Assembly (NCBI GenBank): GCA_013821315.1 | Contig: JACDHA010000010.1 | Coordinates: forward strand, 1 to 49,952 | Direction of reading: 5' to 3' | Length of the DNA stretch: 49,952 nucleotides | DNA from: Candidatus Dependentiae bacterium | GTDB lineage: Bacteria; Babelota; Babeliae; Babelales; Babelaceae | Part shown: positions 26,645 to 35,531 of the stretch, in pieces | Layout of the letters: the number at the start of each line of letters is the position of its first letter | How positions within the stretch are numbered: the first letter of the stretch is position 1 | Translations under genes and position numbers: made by a program | Notes under the pieces: model-generated | What the model was told of the DNA's origin: nothing | Database searches by the model: none | Seen by the model: the letters and a program-made list of their open reading frames with translations, nothing else

Positions 26645-26857
26645 GCGGTTTATCCTGTTGTAGAGGTAACTAGAATACTAGTTGTTATATTTAATTATCT
26701 GCCTATTTGTATTTTAATAAATTTTATACTTATTTTTCAATAGAATGGTATATAAGTTTAGCCTAAGTCTAGAAAATAACGCTTAATTAAGGTAAACTAT
26801 AGTATAATAAACGCGCAATAAAAGTTATAAATATAGCCACTTACTTAAAGGAATAGT

Positions 26858-27373
26858 ATGGAAGACTTTAAAGATCAAGCACCAGAAATGGTAGAAGAAA
26901 ACCACCATGAAGCTTGTGCTTCAGAGCTTAAAACATGTCAAGATGATCTACGTAACACTAAAGAACGTTATATCTATTTAACTGCTGAGTTTGATAATTA
27001 TAAAAGACGTATTGAACGTGAACGAAGCCAATGGATAGAAGATGCCCAAGCAGACGTTCTTAAAGATATGTTGCCTACCCTCGATAATTTTGAACGTGCA
27101 CTTATAGAGCTTAAGTCTCAAAATCTGCCTCAAGAGCTAACTGCTCATTTTGCAGGTATTGGGCTTATAGCTAAAAATCTCCACAAAGTGCTTGAAAAAT
27201 ATAATATTCAAGAGCTTGAGCATGCAGGTGAATTTGATCCTGAAATGCATGAAGCTATTATGCAAGTAGAATCTTCTGAACATGAGTCTGGCCACGTAGT
27301 AGATGTCTACCAAAAAGGGTATTCTCATAAAGGAAAAATACTCCGCCCAGCCCATGTAGCTGTAGCAAAATAA
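26858..27373 (+). CDS. grpE: GrpE, nucleotide exchange factor of DnaK
   Basis: This 171-residue protein has the long N-terminal coiled coil (RYIYLTAEFDNYKRRIERER) and the C-terminal beta domain of GrpE. The family signature is seen in LEKYNIQELEHAGEFDPEMHEAI and the terminal ILRPAHVAV. GrpE releases ADP from DnaK. It has its own promoter region (26645-26857, with TATAAT-like elements such as AGTATAATAAACG) and terminator. No dnaK or dnaJ is adjacent. Confidence 0.96.
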   Translation: MEDFKDQAPEMVEENHHEACASELKTCQDDLRNTKERYIYLTAEFDNYKRRIERERSQWIEDAQADVLKDMLPTLDNFERALIELKSQNLPQELTAHFAGIGLIAKNLHKVLEKYNIQELEHAGEFDPEMHEAIMQVESSEHESGHVVDVYQKGYSHKGKILRPAHVAVAK

Positions 27374-27397
27374 TTTTAAAATTCTTAGATATATATT

Positions 27398-27433
27398 TCC
27401 CTAGATGACTTACGAGCTTCTAGGGATTTTTTT
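27398..27433 (+). terminator. Intrinsic terminator of grpE
   Basis: TCCCTAGA (27398-27405) pairs with TCTAGGGA (27419-27426) and is followed by seven T. Confidence 0.82.
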
Positions 27434-27460
27434 ATAAATAAAATAATACTTTGCCCACTA

Positions 27461-27490
27461 TTGACTTAGTATCTATAAAAATATTACTAT
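27461..27490 (+). promoter_or_regulatory. Promoter of the histone-like exported protein gene
   Basis: TTGACT (27461-27466) and TACTAT (27485-27490) are separated by 18 bp. They lie about 85 bp upstream of the start codon, which itself has a perfect AAGGAG site (27563-27568). Confidence 0.45.
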
Positions 27491-27573
27491 TAGAAATAAT
27501 ACTATGGTGATCATTACATAGTAACTATATAAATAATTTTTATAAAATTTTATAATAATATCAAGGAGTTCTT

Positions 27574-28098
27574 ATGAACAAGCATTTTTATCTTTTAGCT
27601 TTAGTTGGTTTAAGTTCATTAGGTGTTAACTCAGCTTTTGGTTTAACTAACCCTTTTGCTTCTAAAAAAGCAGATGTTGCTGCACCACAAGATAATATCG
27701 AGAGAACTAAGTTTTGGGGAACAGTAGTTACCTCACTTAAAAGAAATGGCTACAGCGATGATTCAGCTGAAATTCGTCATGCTCAACGTTATTTACGTCG
27801 TGCAGAGAATGATAAAGGCAAAACAGGCGGATTTATGAGCCGTATGTTTGGTACAGGCGGTAAAAAAGCAACAACTGCACGTCCAGCACGTCGTACAGAT
27901 AGTAAAGTAGGCGATCGTCGTCCAGCAAGAACTACAGCTAATCGTACAGCTGCACGAGCTACTACAGCTAATCGTACAACTGCACGAGCTACTACAGCTG
28001 ATCGTACAAAAAAGACAGCAGCAGCAAAAGCACGCGCAAAAAGAGCTACAACAGCAAGAACTACAGCACGTAGAGCAGCAACTAAAAAAGCTGCGTAA
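27574..28098 (+). CDS. Exported protein with histone H1-like Lys/Arg/Ala/Thr-rich tail
   Basis: This 174-residue protein has a signal peptide (residues 1-23, SAFG before LTNP) and a short globular part (about 24-95) with a helical pattern. About 80 very basic residues made of Ala, Thr, Arg and Lys follow. The tail resembles histone H1-like/AlgP-type DNA-binding tails and contains a 10-residue unit (ATTANRTTAR) repeated three times. Basic tails of this type usually bind nucleic acid in the cytoplasm, so pairing one with a signal peptide is unusual. It may bind DNA, LPS or host acidic molecules outside the cell. A strong AAGGAG and promoter suggest high expression. Confidence 0.78.
   Translation: MNKHFYLLALVGLSSLGVNSAFGLTNPFASKKADVAAPQDNIERTKFWGTVVTSLKRNGYSDDSAEIRHAQRYLRRAENDKGKTGGFMSRMFGTGGKKATTARPARRTDSKVGDRRPARTTANRTAARATTANRTTARATTADRTKKTAAAKARAKRATTARTTARRAATKKAA
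27928..28017 (+). repeat. 30-bp tandem repeat, three copies, within the basic tail
   Basis: Units at 27928-27957, 27958-27987 and 27988-28017 share CTACAGCT-A/G-ATCGTACA. Copies 1 and 2 are nearly identical and copy 3 diverges at its end. The repeat keeps the frame and encodes the 10-residue Arg/Ala/Thr unit, so its copy number may vary between strains. Confidence 0.8.
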
Positions 28099-28117
28099 AT
28101 TTTAGATAAATTTAAAT

Positions 28118-28155
28118 AAGAAAGAGCTAGAGATTTTACTCTCTAGCTCTTTCTT
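28118..28155. terminator. Bidirectional terminator between convergent genes
   Basis: AAGAAAGAGCTAGAG (28118-28132) and its exact complement (28141-28155) form a 15-bp stem with an 8-nt loop, ending in T-rich and A-rich sequence on either side. It separates the histone-like gene from the convergent beta-helix gene. Confidence 0.82.
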
Positions 28156-28182
28156 TATAGATAGTATTGTAAAATATACTAC

Positions 28183-30363
28183 TTATGCACCAAGGTTAAT
28201 ATTTTGACCTGCTAGTGCTGGGTCACCTTGAACGACTATTGCTGCAATACCTGCGCTATAGTTAGTTATATTGCTATGTGCTTCATTGTAAGTAAACTCA
28301 TTACCTGCAAATGCTCCACTAGCAGGGCCTTGATTAAGAATACCAACAGCTGCTGCACTGAAAAGATGACCTATAACAAGGTTTTCTCTAACTGAGTTAT
28401 TGCTTGTGTTAGCACCAAGTCTGATACCATTCAGTTTATTACTAGTAACTATATTGTGCTCAATAACGTTAGCATTAGCAGTAGCAGAAGTTCCTTGTGG
28501 TTGCTGTTCTGTTGAGCCAGCAGGGAAAAGAACACCAGTTACAAAAATACCTTCGCCACCGTTACCAGAAACTCTATTGTCTACTATTGTGTTGTTAGAA
28601 GACGACAAGAATGTTTGATTTGGATTATCGCTAATTGGTAATGATGGAAGTGAAGCGCTTAATAATACACCATTAGTAGTGTTATCTTCAATTGAACTAT
28701 TTTTTAAAGTTACAAATGTGCTTCCAACTATTCTAATACCTCTATTGTTTCTAGAGATAATACACTCTTCTATTACCACATTACGTGTACCGCTAGAGAT
28801 GATAACACCATAAAAGCCTTGATTTCTAAAGCTTGAATTGCTAACGCGTACGTTGCTGTATACTGCGTTTGGGTTACCACAAACAGGAACATCTACGCCA
28901 CTTACAGTAAGGCATGGTTGATCCGATGCGCTTATATGTAGTGCACCGTTTAAATAAGGTGGATTACCGGTTGGATCTTGTGGAGAGTTTACATCTACCA
29001 CTACATTTTCAATAAGAGCTCCTGAACCAGCAGCAAGTACTATACCGTCAGTACCATTGGCTACGTTTTGTGATTTAAAGGAGGAATTTCTAATAATGAT
29101 GCTGTTGGCTGTTAAAGCATTATCCAGATCTGTTCCCGTTGCACCTGTATTAGGTGATCCGCCTTGCAAAAGATTAGCATTAAAGATCTCATTGTCTACG
29201 CTTACAGTAGTATTTTCTACTAGAGCACCATCAACAAATCTTAGTTGTATTGGTCCACCTAAAGAGGTACCACTAAACTGACAATCGCTTATGCGGATAT
29301 TTCTGCATGATGGAGTATCAAGTTTTCCTGAAGTACTATTGAATCTTACTCCAGCAGTTCCTGCATCGGTAAATGCTAGATCGTTTACAAATTTTGAGTC
29401 TTCAATTGCTATATCATCAGAGCTAAATGCATCTACAGCTCTAAAAGTGATATTATGGAAATAGGATCTTAAAACGCGTAAACCACGTGAATTAGTTATA
29501 AATATACCAGTATTAAGGTTATCTATATTAACATTTTTTACTGTAATATCAGTTGAGTTTGCTATTCTAATACCAGTAGTTTCTGTTTCTTCTATTGAAG
29601 TAGGGTTAGCTGCTCTTAGAGAATCATTTTCTATAGTTACTTCATTTACACCATCCATAGCAATAGCTGTAGCTGTTGACCCTTCAGGTAATATAATATT
29701 ATGATTAGCTAAATTTAAGTTAACATTACTTGCTGCTATAGTGATAGCTGCATCACTACCTGTATAAGTAACATCTTGAGCTAAGCAGTATTTACCAGAT
29801 TCAGTAATAGTAAACGGTACAGATCTAATAGGTGTTATAGCGTCGCATGTATCAGCATTAATAAAGTTATTAACAGTAGAAGTTAAGCTGTTAACATTGT
29901 TATTTATATCTCTTAAGGTATTGCCGATATTAATAAGTCTGCAATTAAGTACTTTAAGACCACGAATTATTACAGCTGGAGAACAATTTCTTGAGCGAAC
30001 TGCATCTTCTGGCAAAGTGCTCATATAGCTAATAGCGCTATCGATAGCTACATTAAGTGTTTGAACTTCTTGAGCTGACAATTGACGCTGTGATTGAGCG
30101 AGCTGCTTAATTTGAGCATGTAAGCTTTGTAATTCTTGAGCATCTTCTGAAGCTGGTTGAGCAGCTAAAAATTCTTCAAGTTGCCCTTGAATTTGTTGAG
30201 CATCAGCTGATAAGCTTGAAAGATCATCTGCTTGTGAAAATACTTCTTGGCCACGAGCAAGTAATTCAGCACGTAATGCTGAAGCAGGCAAGTTAAGAGT
30301 GAATGGTACTACAAAAGCGTAGAAAAATAATCTACGTAATGTAGCAAGATTATTTGTACTCAT
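28183..30363 (-). CDS. Exported right-handed parallel beta-helix protein
   Basis: This 726-residue protein has a signal peptide (residues about 1-30, PASA before LRA). A Gln/Leu-rich helical region that may form a coiled coil lies at about 35-115. A long right-handed beta-helix follows (about 185-715), built of short repeats such as ITVKNVNIDNLNTGIFITNSRGLRV, VEN-TVSV and NNTIVDNRVSGNGGEGIFV. This is the PbH1/NosD-like pattern found in pectate lyases, phage tailspikes and adhesins. No catalytic site could be identified, so surface adhesion or polysaccharide binding/cleavage are both possible. AAAGGAG lies 5 nt before the start. It is monocistronic, with terminators on both sides. Confidence 0.85.
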   Translation of the reverse strand: MSTNNLATLRRLFFYAFVVPFTLNLPASALRAELLARGQEVFSQADDLSSLSADAQQIQGQLEEFLAAQPASEDAQELQSLHAQIKQLAQSQRQLSAQEVQTLNVAIDSAISYMSTLPEDAVRSRNCSPAVIIRGLKVLNCRLINIGNTLRDINNNVNSLTSTVNNFINADTCDAITPIRSVPFTITESGKYCLAQDVTYTGSDAAITIAASNVNLNLANHNIILPEGSTATAIAMDGVNEVTIENDSLRAANPTSIEETETTGIRIANSTDITVKNVNIDNLNTGIFITNSRGLRVLRSYFHNITFRAVDAFSSDDIAIEDSKFVNDLAFTDAGTAGVRFNSTSGKLDTPSCRNIRISDCQFSGTSLGGPIQLRFVDGALVENTTVSVDNEIFNANLLQGGSPNTGATGTDLDNALTANSIIIRNSSFKSQNVANGTDGIVLAAGSGALIENVVVDVNSPQDPTGNPPYLNGALHISASDQPCLTVSGVDVPVCGNPNAVYSNVRVSNSSFRNQGFYGVIISSGTRNVVIEECIISRNNRGIRIVGSTFVTLKNSSIEDNTTNGVLLSASLPSLPISDNPNQTFLSSSNNTIVDNRVSGNGGEGIFVTGVLFPAGSTEQQPQGTSATANANVIEHNIVTSNKLNGIRLGANTSNNSVRENLVIGHLFSAAAVGILNQGPASGAFAGNEFTYNEAHSNITNYSAGIAAIVVQGDPALAGQNINLGA

Positions 30364-30459
30364 AAGTTCTCCTTTAATGAGTGTGTATTAACTTCGACAA
30401 ATTGATCTTAATACTTAAAACCTACATAAGTCAATATTTTTGATAAGTCACTGATAAGC

Positions 30460-30491
30460 AAAAAAAGCCTGGTTTAAAACCAGGCTTTTTT
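30460..30491. terminator. Bidirectional terminator downstream of the lepA-DUF155 unit
   Basis: A near-perfect palindrome, AAAAAAGCCTGGTTT facing AAACCAGGCTTTTTT, runs into A and T tracts on the two sides. On the minus strand it ends the DUF155 gene 30 bp past its stop. Confidence 0.85.
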
Positions 30492-30521
30492 AAGTTATCA
30501 GTACTAAGCAATTACAAGATA

Positions 30522-31586
30522 TTACTTAAAGTAATGAAGTATTCCAACGATCATTTCGATAAAAATTAAGACTATAATAAGCAGTGAAAGCAAGTCTTCT
30601 CGTAATGCTTCAACTTTGTTTTCGTATACTGTGCGTACGTCGCGAATGATATCGAGTTTTCTATTTATAGATTCACGCCAGTTGGTAATATCAAGCTTGG
30701 ATACTAAAAGAGAATACAATTCAGAGTAATACGGCTCTCCTGCAAGTTTAATACTATTTTCTAAACGTTCGGTGATAACAGAAATATCAACGCGCAGTTT
30801 GCCTAAATCACCCATAGGGTCACTATGAAGTGCTCCAATAAAGGGTAGATATGCTTTAAGCGGAAGCACGGTAATTTCACGCTCATACACCGTATTAAGT
30901 TGTTGATCGAGTACACGATCAAAATATTGCAACTCTAATTGCTGCATATTGGCAAATTCAAATAAACCGAGCGTTTCTTCAAATTCTTCATCATACATAA
31001 ATGCCGCTTCAGTATCGATAATAATAAGGTCACCCCGATAGTACCCAATAGCAGTCTCAAGCATTTCGTTTTTTTGATATTCTGAAAGCGTCTCAGTTTC
31101 AAAGCGTAAAATAGAGGCTATAAGGCTGCCATATTCTGCTTTAAGGCTTACAACATCTATAGTGGACTCTGGATCTACCTGTATTACAACATACCGTCTA
31201 CGTAAATGAAAAAAGCGCGGTTGCTTAATGTGCTGTTTAATGCGTTTAAAAAGAGAACCAGCATCAACAACACTTTGCTCTTTATATTCATCATCTACAT
31301 TACTAATATGGGTACGTAATTCATCAAGACTTTCAGAAAAGGGTATTTTATAAGCAAGAGAAAGTACCCCAAAGTTATGAAGTTTAGCGCTCAGACAACG
31401 TGAGCTTGAATGTGGATGAGGCAACTCAACTGCAAGTGGTGTATGGTAATTTTTAAAATACTTAGACAGTATTAAAGGACGGCGCGAAAGCGCTTGAGAC
31501 TCCTTAACGGCTTCTAAATTTATGTCGTCGCCTACATCAAAACAATGAAAAATAAATATATTACCGGTAAAAACATGCTTTTGCAT
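30522..31586 (-). CDS. DUF155/RMD1-family membrane-anchored protein
   Basis: This 354-residue protein matches the DUF155 (RMD1/RMND1/Sif2) family. The middle part contains IASILRFETETLSEYQ near residue 154. The C-terminal region has LAGEPYYSELYSLLVSKLDI then WRESINRKLDIIRDVRTVYENKVEALREDLL, ending in one transmembrane helix (LLSLLIIVLIFIEMIVGIL). Eukaryotic members sit in mitochondria and support translation; bacterial members are uncharacterised. Its ATG overlaps the lepA stop (TAATG), so it is translationally coupled to a ribosome-associated GTPase. This is suggestive of a translation-linked role, which is inference. Confidence 0.8.
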   Translation of the reverse strand: MQKHVFTGNIFIFHCFDVGDDINLEAVKESQALSRRPLILSKYFKNYHTPLAVELPHPHSSSRCLSAKLHNFGVLSLAYKIPFSESLDELRTHISNVDDEYKEQSVVDAGSLFKRIKQHIKQPRFFHLRRRYVVIQVDPESTIDVVSLKAEYGSLIASILRFETETLSEYQKNEMLETAIGYYRGDLIIIDTEAAFMYDEEFEETLGLFEFANMQQLELQYFDRVLDQQLNTVYEREITVLPLKAYLPFIGALHSDPMGDLGKLRVDISVITERLENSIKLAGEPYYSELYSLLVSKLDITNWRESINRKLDIIRDVRTVYENKVEALREDLLSLLIIVLIFIEMIVGILHYFK

Positions 31587-33409
31587 TACTCGTCCTTTTT
31601 AAGTATTGACAAGAAGGCTTCTTGAGGCACTTCTACGTTTCCTACTTGCTTCATTTTCTTTTTACCTTCTTTTTGTTTTTCAAGCAATTTGCGTTTACGC
31701 GTAATATCGCCACCATAACATTTAGCAATTACGTTTTTACGCATAGCTGATACTGTTTCACGAGCAATAATTTTGGCGCCAATGGCCGCTTGTATAATAA
31801 TTTCAAAGAGTTGCCGCGGGATAACTTTTCTTAACTTTTCAGCGAGCGTTCTGCCTATGTTTGCTGAACTTTCTCTATGCACAATGATAGAAAGAGCATC
31901 GACTGGTTTACCGTTAAGCAATATATCCATTTTAACTAAATCAGATTCAGCATAGCCCGATTCTTCGTAATCTAGACTAGCGTATCCAGAAGTAAGTGAT
32001 TTAAGTTGATCATAAAAGTCTGTAGCTACTTCATTAAGAGGTAACCGGTATTTTAAGATAATACGCTCTTCATTAAGATATTCAAGGCTCAGTTGTTGGC
32101 CCCGTTTTTGCTGACACAACGTTATTATAGGCCCTAAATAATCGCGTGGCATTAATATAGTCGCATCGATTATAGGTTCATAAATAGCATCAATTCTTTG
32201 TGGATCAGGAAAATCTGACGGGTTTTCAATATCTGCTTCTTGGCCGTTAGTTAACTTAATTTTATACAACACGCTTGGTGCAGTAATAATAACGGAAAGA
32301 CCATATTCTTGTTCAAGCCGTTGCTTAAATACGTCCATATGAAGGAGCCCTAAAAAGCCACATCTAAAACCAAGACCTAATGCTACGGAGTTTTTCTTTT
32401 CAACTTTTACACTTGCATCATTAAGGGTTAACTTTTCTATAGAGTCACGTAGCACTTCAAATTCTTCGTTGTCTATAGGGAAAATACCGGCGAACACCAT
32501 TGGCTTTGCTGGTTTAAAACCAGGAAATGCTGTTACTGGATGCTTGGCTTGATAAATAGTATCACCAACACGAGCTTCATGCACGGTTTTCATACCAGCT
32601 ATTAAGTATCCTACTTGACCTGCGTAAAGAGCATCCATAGGAGTCTCACTGGGGTACATAAGACCTAACTCAAGTACTTCATAACTTCTACCTGCTTGAG
32701 CGAGTATTATAGTGTCACCCTTGCGCATAGTGCCATCTTTTAGAGCAATCAAACAGATTACACCTTTATAAGAATCAAACCATGAGTCAAATAACAGTGC
32801 TTTAAGATGTCCCTGAGTGTTGCTTGCAGGTGCAGGCATACGTTCAATGACAGCATCAAGAATTTCTGTTATGCCAATGCCAGCTTTAGCTGAAGCTTTT
32901 ATGATTTCTTCTTCGTTGAAATCAAAAAGATGCTTCATCTCTTTGCCTACCCGTTCAGGGTCAGCATTAGCCATATCTATTTTGTTCATAATAGGCACAA
33001 TAGCTAAATTCTGCTCAAATGCTAGATAAAAATTAGCCATCGTCTGCGCTTGGACACCTTGGGCAGCATCAACAAGCAATAACGCGCCTTGACAGGCATA
33101 CAATGAGCGGGATACTTCATAGCTAAAATCTACGTGTCCTGGAGTATCAATTAAGTTAAGCAGATACGTGTCGCCTTTATAGGTATAAAACATAGAAGCT
33201 GATTGAGCTTTTACGGTTATACCCCGTTCTTTTTCTACTTGCAATTTGTCTAAAAATTGTTCGTTTTTGTGGCGTGTTGAAAGTGTTCCTGTAACTTCTA
33301 AAAGTCTATCAGAAAGCGTAGATTTACCATGGTCAATATGCGCAATAACAGAAAAGTTGCGTATTTTGTCAGGAGTGAACTGTTTTAAGTCTATTTTTTT
33401 TAAATCCAT
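31586..33409 (-). CDS. lepA: LepA (EF-4), ribosome-associated GTPase
   Basis: This 607-residue translational GTPase has G1 AHIDHGKST, G3 DTPGHVDF and G4 NKID near residue 130. The LepA-specific C-terminal domain is present (PRQLFEIIIQAAIGAKIIARETV...KNVIAKCYGGDITRKRKLLEKQKEGKKKMK). The start is placed at the ATG at 33409, giving MDLKKIDLKQF. A GTG 11 codons upstream (33442) would add an unusual leader, and neither has a good ribosome-binding site, so translation may begin near the mRNA 5' end. It is coupled to the downstream DUF155 gene. Confidence 0.96.
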   Translation of the reverse strand: MDLKKIDLKQFTPDKIRNFSVIAHIDHGKSTLSDRLLEVTGTLSTRHKNEQFLDKLQVEKERGITVKAQSASMFYTYKGDTYLLNLIDTPGHVDFSYEVSRSLYACQGALLLVDAAQGVQAQTMANFYLAFEQNLAIVPIMNKIDMANADPERVGKEMKHLFDFNEEEIIKASAKAGIGITEILDAVIERMPAPASNTQGHLKALLFDSWFDSYKGVICLIALKDGTMRKGDTIILAQAGRSYEVLELGLMYPSETPMDALYAGQVGYLIAGMKTVHEARVGDTIYQAKHPVTAFPGFKPAKPMVFAGIFPIDNEEFEVLRDSIEKLTLNDASVKVEKKNSVALGLGFRCGFLGLLHMDVFKQRLEQEYGLSVIITAPSVLYKIKLTNGQEADIENPSDFPDPQRIDAIYEPIIDATILMPRDYLGPIITLCQQKRGQQLSLEYLNEERIILKYRLPLNEVATDFYDQLKSLTSGYASLDYEESGYAESDLVKMDILLNGKPVDALSIIVHRESSANIGRTLAEKLRKVIPRQLFEIIIQAAIGAKIIARETVSAMRKNVIAKCYGGDITRKRKLLEKQKEGKKKMKQVGNVEVPQEAFLSILKKDE

Positions 33410-33503
33410 TTTTATTAATCTAATGTTATAAGTGTAGAGCACAAGTGCTTAAGGTATTATTACTTTAAGTCTACTTCAGGGCTCATAATTTGTAAAACAA
33501 CAG

Positions 33504-35114
33504 CTAGAGAGCCAGAGTTTTGGCCTGTGCTTGTATGAGTGCCTTTTCTTGCTCAAAAAACATAAAATACTTTTTAGCTATAGCAGGCGTCAGTTTTTTA
33601 AGTGTCTGATTGCCTCGTTTTAGATTAACCGTGTATGCTGTATTGTCTTTAACATAAAAAAGCTTGTTAACGCGTTGGTACCGATATGTTTCAGGCGTAA
33701 GAGCATGCAGAAATATAATTACAGAATTAAGAATATGTGTTTTGTTTTCAAGTGTATACTCAACATTTTCTATTAAAAGCACATGTGCATGAGAACGCTT
33801 TTTAAGTGACTTTTTACATAATGTAAGCAAATCACCTTCGCACGTTAAATTTTCTATTTTTAGCCCATGAATATAAGAGATTTGATTTTCTAAACTGGAT
33901 GCTATAAAGTGCTTTTTGCCTTGAGGCAATACAAGGGTATAGGGTATATACGGTTGATCAATAATAAGCGTTTGAGCATCGATTCTTAGCTGTTTGTCGC
34001 CAAAAGACTTTGAATTTACTGCTTTTTGCTCACTGTTTTTGTCCATAAGATAAGAGATAGGTTCAATGTGCCCTTCAATACGTCCTATTTCAAAATGATC
34101 AGTGTGCGCCCAACAAATATGAGGCATATTGTTAAAAAGAGTCTTTGTTACAATCTTATCTTCTACAGTAACGCTAAATTCACCTAGAGGCACACAATAG
34201 CGTAGAGCTTGCATAAGCTTTGCGCTCGAGCTTTGCTCAATAGGAGCTTCGTGCAATAATGTAAAAAACTTATTAAATTCAGGCTGCTGAGTAGTAAAAG
34301 AAGAAATAGCCGTTAGGCAAGGACACACAAGAGTAAAGTTATAGGTATTACGAATACCTTTGGTTGTGTACAAAGTATTTAAAAAGTTGTTGCTACCGCC
34401 ATTACACGTAAGATAAACAAGCACTCGTGTAGAGACTTGATTATTAAGTACGGATAAAAATCTTTTAAAATAGGTTGGATAAAGACCGCCTACAATAGCA
34501 ACACTAATGGGTGACGTGCCGCCATGGCCGCATAATAATATATTCCACTTAAAGTCTTTTGCTTTTTTGTTTAGTAAAAGCTTTTTAATCACACCGATAA
34601 ATTGTGAAGAATATAAAGGTAGTAGAGCATTTCTATGTAAAATATCGTTATTGATACTAAAGGCTAGATAATCTTTACATGTTTGCAAAAAACTGGGTGT
34701 ATATAAGGTGTGTATATCAGTTACTTCTTGCCAATCTTCTAGATTAAAACCTAAATCTTGAGCAGTAGAGGCTTCTAATCTTGTTTTATAAGCTTTGGGA
34801 ATAAATAACAAAAAGCCCTTTGTGTGATAGTAGCTTTCCCATGCTTCTTGATCGTGTGATTTCATGTCTTTGCTGTTTTTTGTCAGTGTTTTCCAGCAAT
34901 AAAGCGTCGTTAAAATAGGGGCACTTTCGGCCATTAAGCCATTAGAAAGTTGCATAGCAGATGCTGCATAATGCGGCATAAAAACTTCTTGGCCTAATAA
35001 ATCAAGTGCAATATGTAAGTCACGCTGGTTACCTTGAGTATTTTCAAGAACGGTAGCTAAAGAACACGTGGAGCTGAAAAGAGCTAAAAACAGGAGTGTG
35101 TATTTTTTATTCAT
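33504..35114 (-). CDS. Exported putative caspase-fold (clan CD) cysteine peptidase
   Basis: This 536-residue protein has a signal peptide (residues 1-20, CSLA before TVL). Residues 191-200 read NILLCGHGGT (His197), and residues 231-240 read VLVYLTCNGG (Cys237). A hydrophobic strand ending in His-Gly, then about 40 residues later a strand ending in Cys, is the catalytic dyad pattern of clan CD peptidases (caspases, gingipain, clostripain, legumain, CHAT). The S1-pocket acidic residue cannot be assigned by eye. The C-terminal half (about 300-536) is not recognised and could be substrate-binding. No close partner gene is present. Export is strong; peptidase activity is a motif-based inference. 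Confidence 0.68.
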   Translation of the reverse strand: MNKKYTLLFLALFSSTCSLATVLENTQGNQRDLHIALDLLGQEVFMPHYAASAMQLSNGLMAESAPILTTLYCWKTLTKNSKDMKSHDQEAWESYYHTKGFLLFIPKAYKTRLEASTAQDLGFNLEDWQEVTDIHTLYTPSFLQTCKDYLAFSINNDILHRNALLPLYSSQFIGVIKKLLLNKKAKDFKWNILLCGHGGTSPISVAIVGGLYPTYFKRFLSVLNNQVSTRVLVYLTCNGGSNNFLNTLYTTKGIRNTYNFTLVCPCLTAISSFTTQQPEFNKFFTLLHEAPIEQSSSAKLMQALRYCVPLGEFSVTVEDKIVTKTLFNNMPHICWAHTDHFEIGRIEGHIEPISYLMDKNSEQKAVNSKSFGDKQLRIDAQTLIIDQPYIPYTLVLPQGKKHFIASSLENQISYIHGLKIENLTCEGDLLTLCKKSLKKRSHAHVLLIENVEYTLENKTHILNSVIIFLHALTPETYRYQRVNKLFYVKDNTAYTVNLKRGNQTLKKLTPAIAKKYFMFFEQEKALIQAQAKTLAL

Positions 35115-35294
35115 AGTCTACTCGTAGTTAAGAATATATAAAAAAGATCATTTAAGCATACACTACCATTTTTTGCATTTCAGTGCGAGCTTAAGGTGAT
35201 TTTTTTTAACTATAGATACTTATCAGTAGAGTATGGTACTTTAATAGATGGCTAATCAAAGTATGATTTACTATTTTTATAAAAAGAGAAAAGC

Positions 35295-35438
35295 ATGAAT
35301 GCACAATTAAAAGCTCGATTAAAAACAGTTGGAGCAATTGCCCTAGTGGTGCTTCTTGCTCTGTTTCTTATATTACGCGGCGGTTTTAGAACGGTTGAGC
35401 TAGCACAAGACCTAGAAGTACCTGCAGCTAACTCATAG
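35295..35438 (+). CDS. Small single-pass membrane protein (47 aa)
   Basis: This 47-codon frame starts at ATG 35295 and encodes a short basic amphipathic start (MNAQLKARLKTVG), one hydrophobic segment (AIALVVLLALFLILR) and a short acidic tail. The compact N-basic/TM/C-acidic pattern and an AAAGAGA element just upstream suggest a real gene. It has its own upstream AT-rich promoter region containing TATGGTACT, divergent from the caspase-like gene. The family is unknown; a chance open frame cannot be excluded. Confidence 0.5.
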   Translation: MNAQLKARLKTVGAIALVVLLALFLILRGGFRTVELAQDLEVPAANS

Positions 35439-35481
35439 TAGTTCTAAGCTAAGTATAACAAGGTATTGATTTTTAGGTTAG

Positions 35482-35518
35482 TTTGTATAATATGCAATCC
35501 AATTGCATATTATACAAA
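35482..35518. promoter_or_regulatory. 16-bp palindrome containing a -10 element
   Basis: TTTGTATAATATGCAA (35482-35497) and its exact complement (35503-35518) flank a 5-nt spacer (TCCAA). The left arm contains TATAAT. It stands just upstream of the ATPase remnant at 35532 and looks like an operator/promoter palindrome for the original gene, but an RNA hairpin is equally possible. Confidence 0.55.
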
Positions 35519-35531
35519 TTAGGGATTTTAT

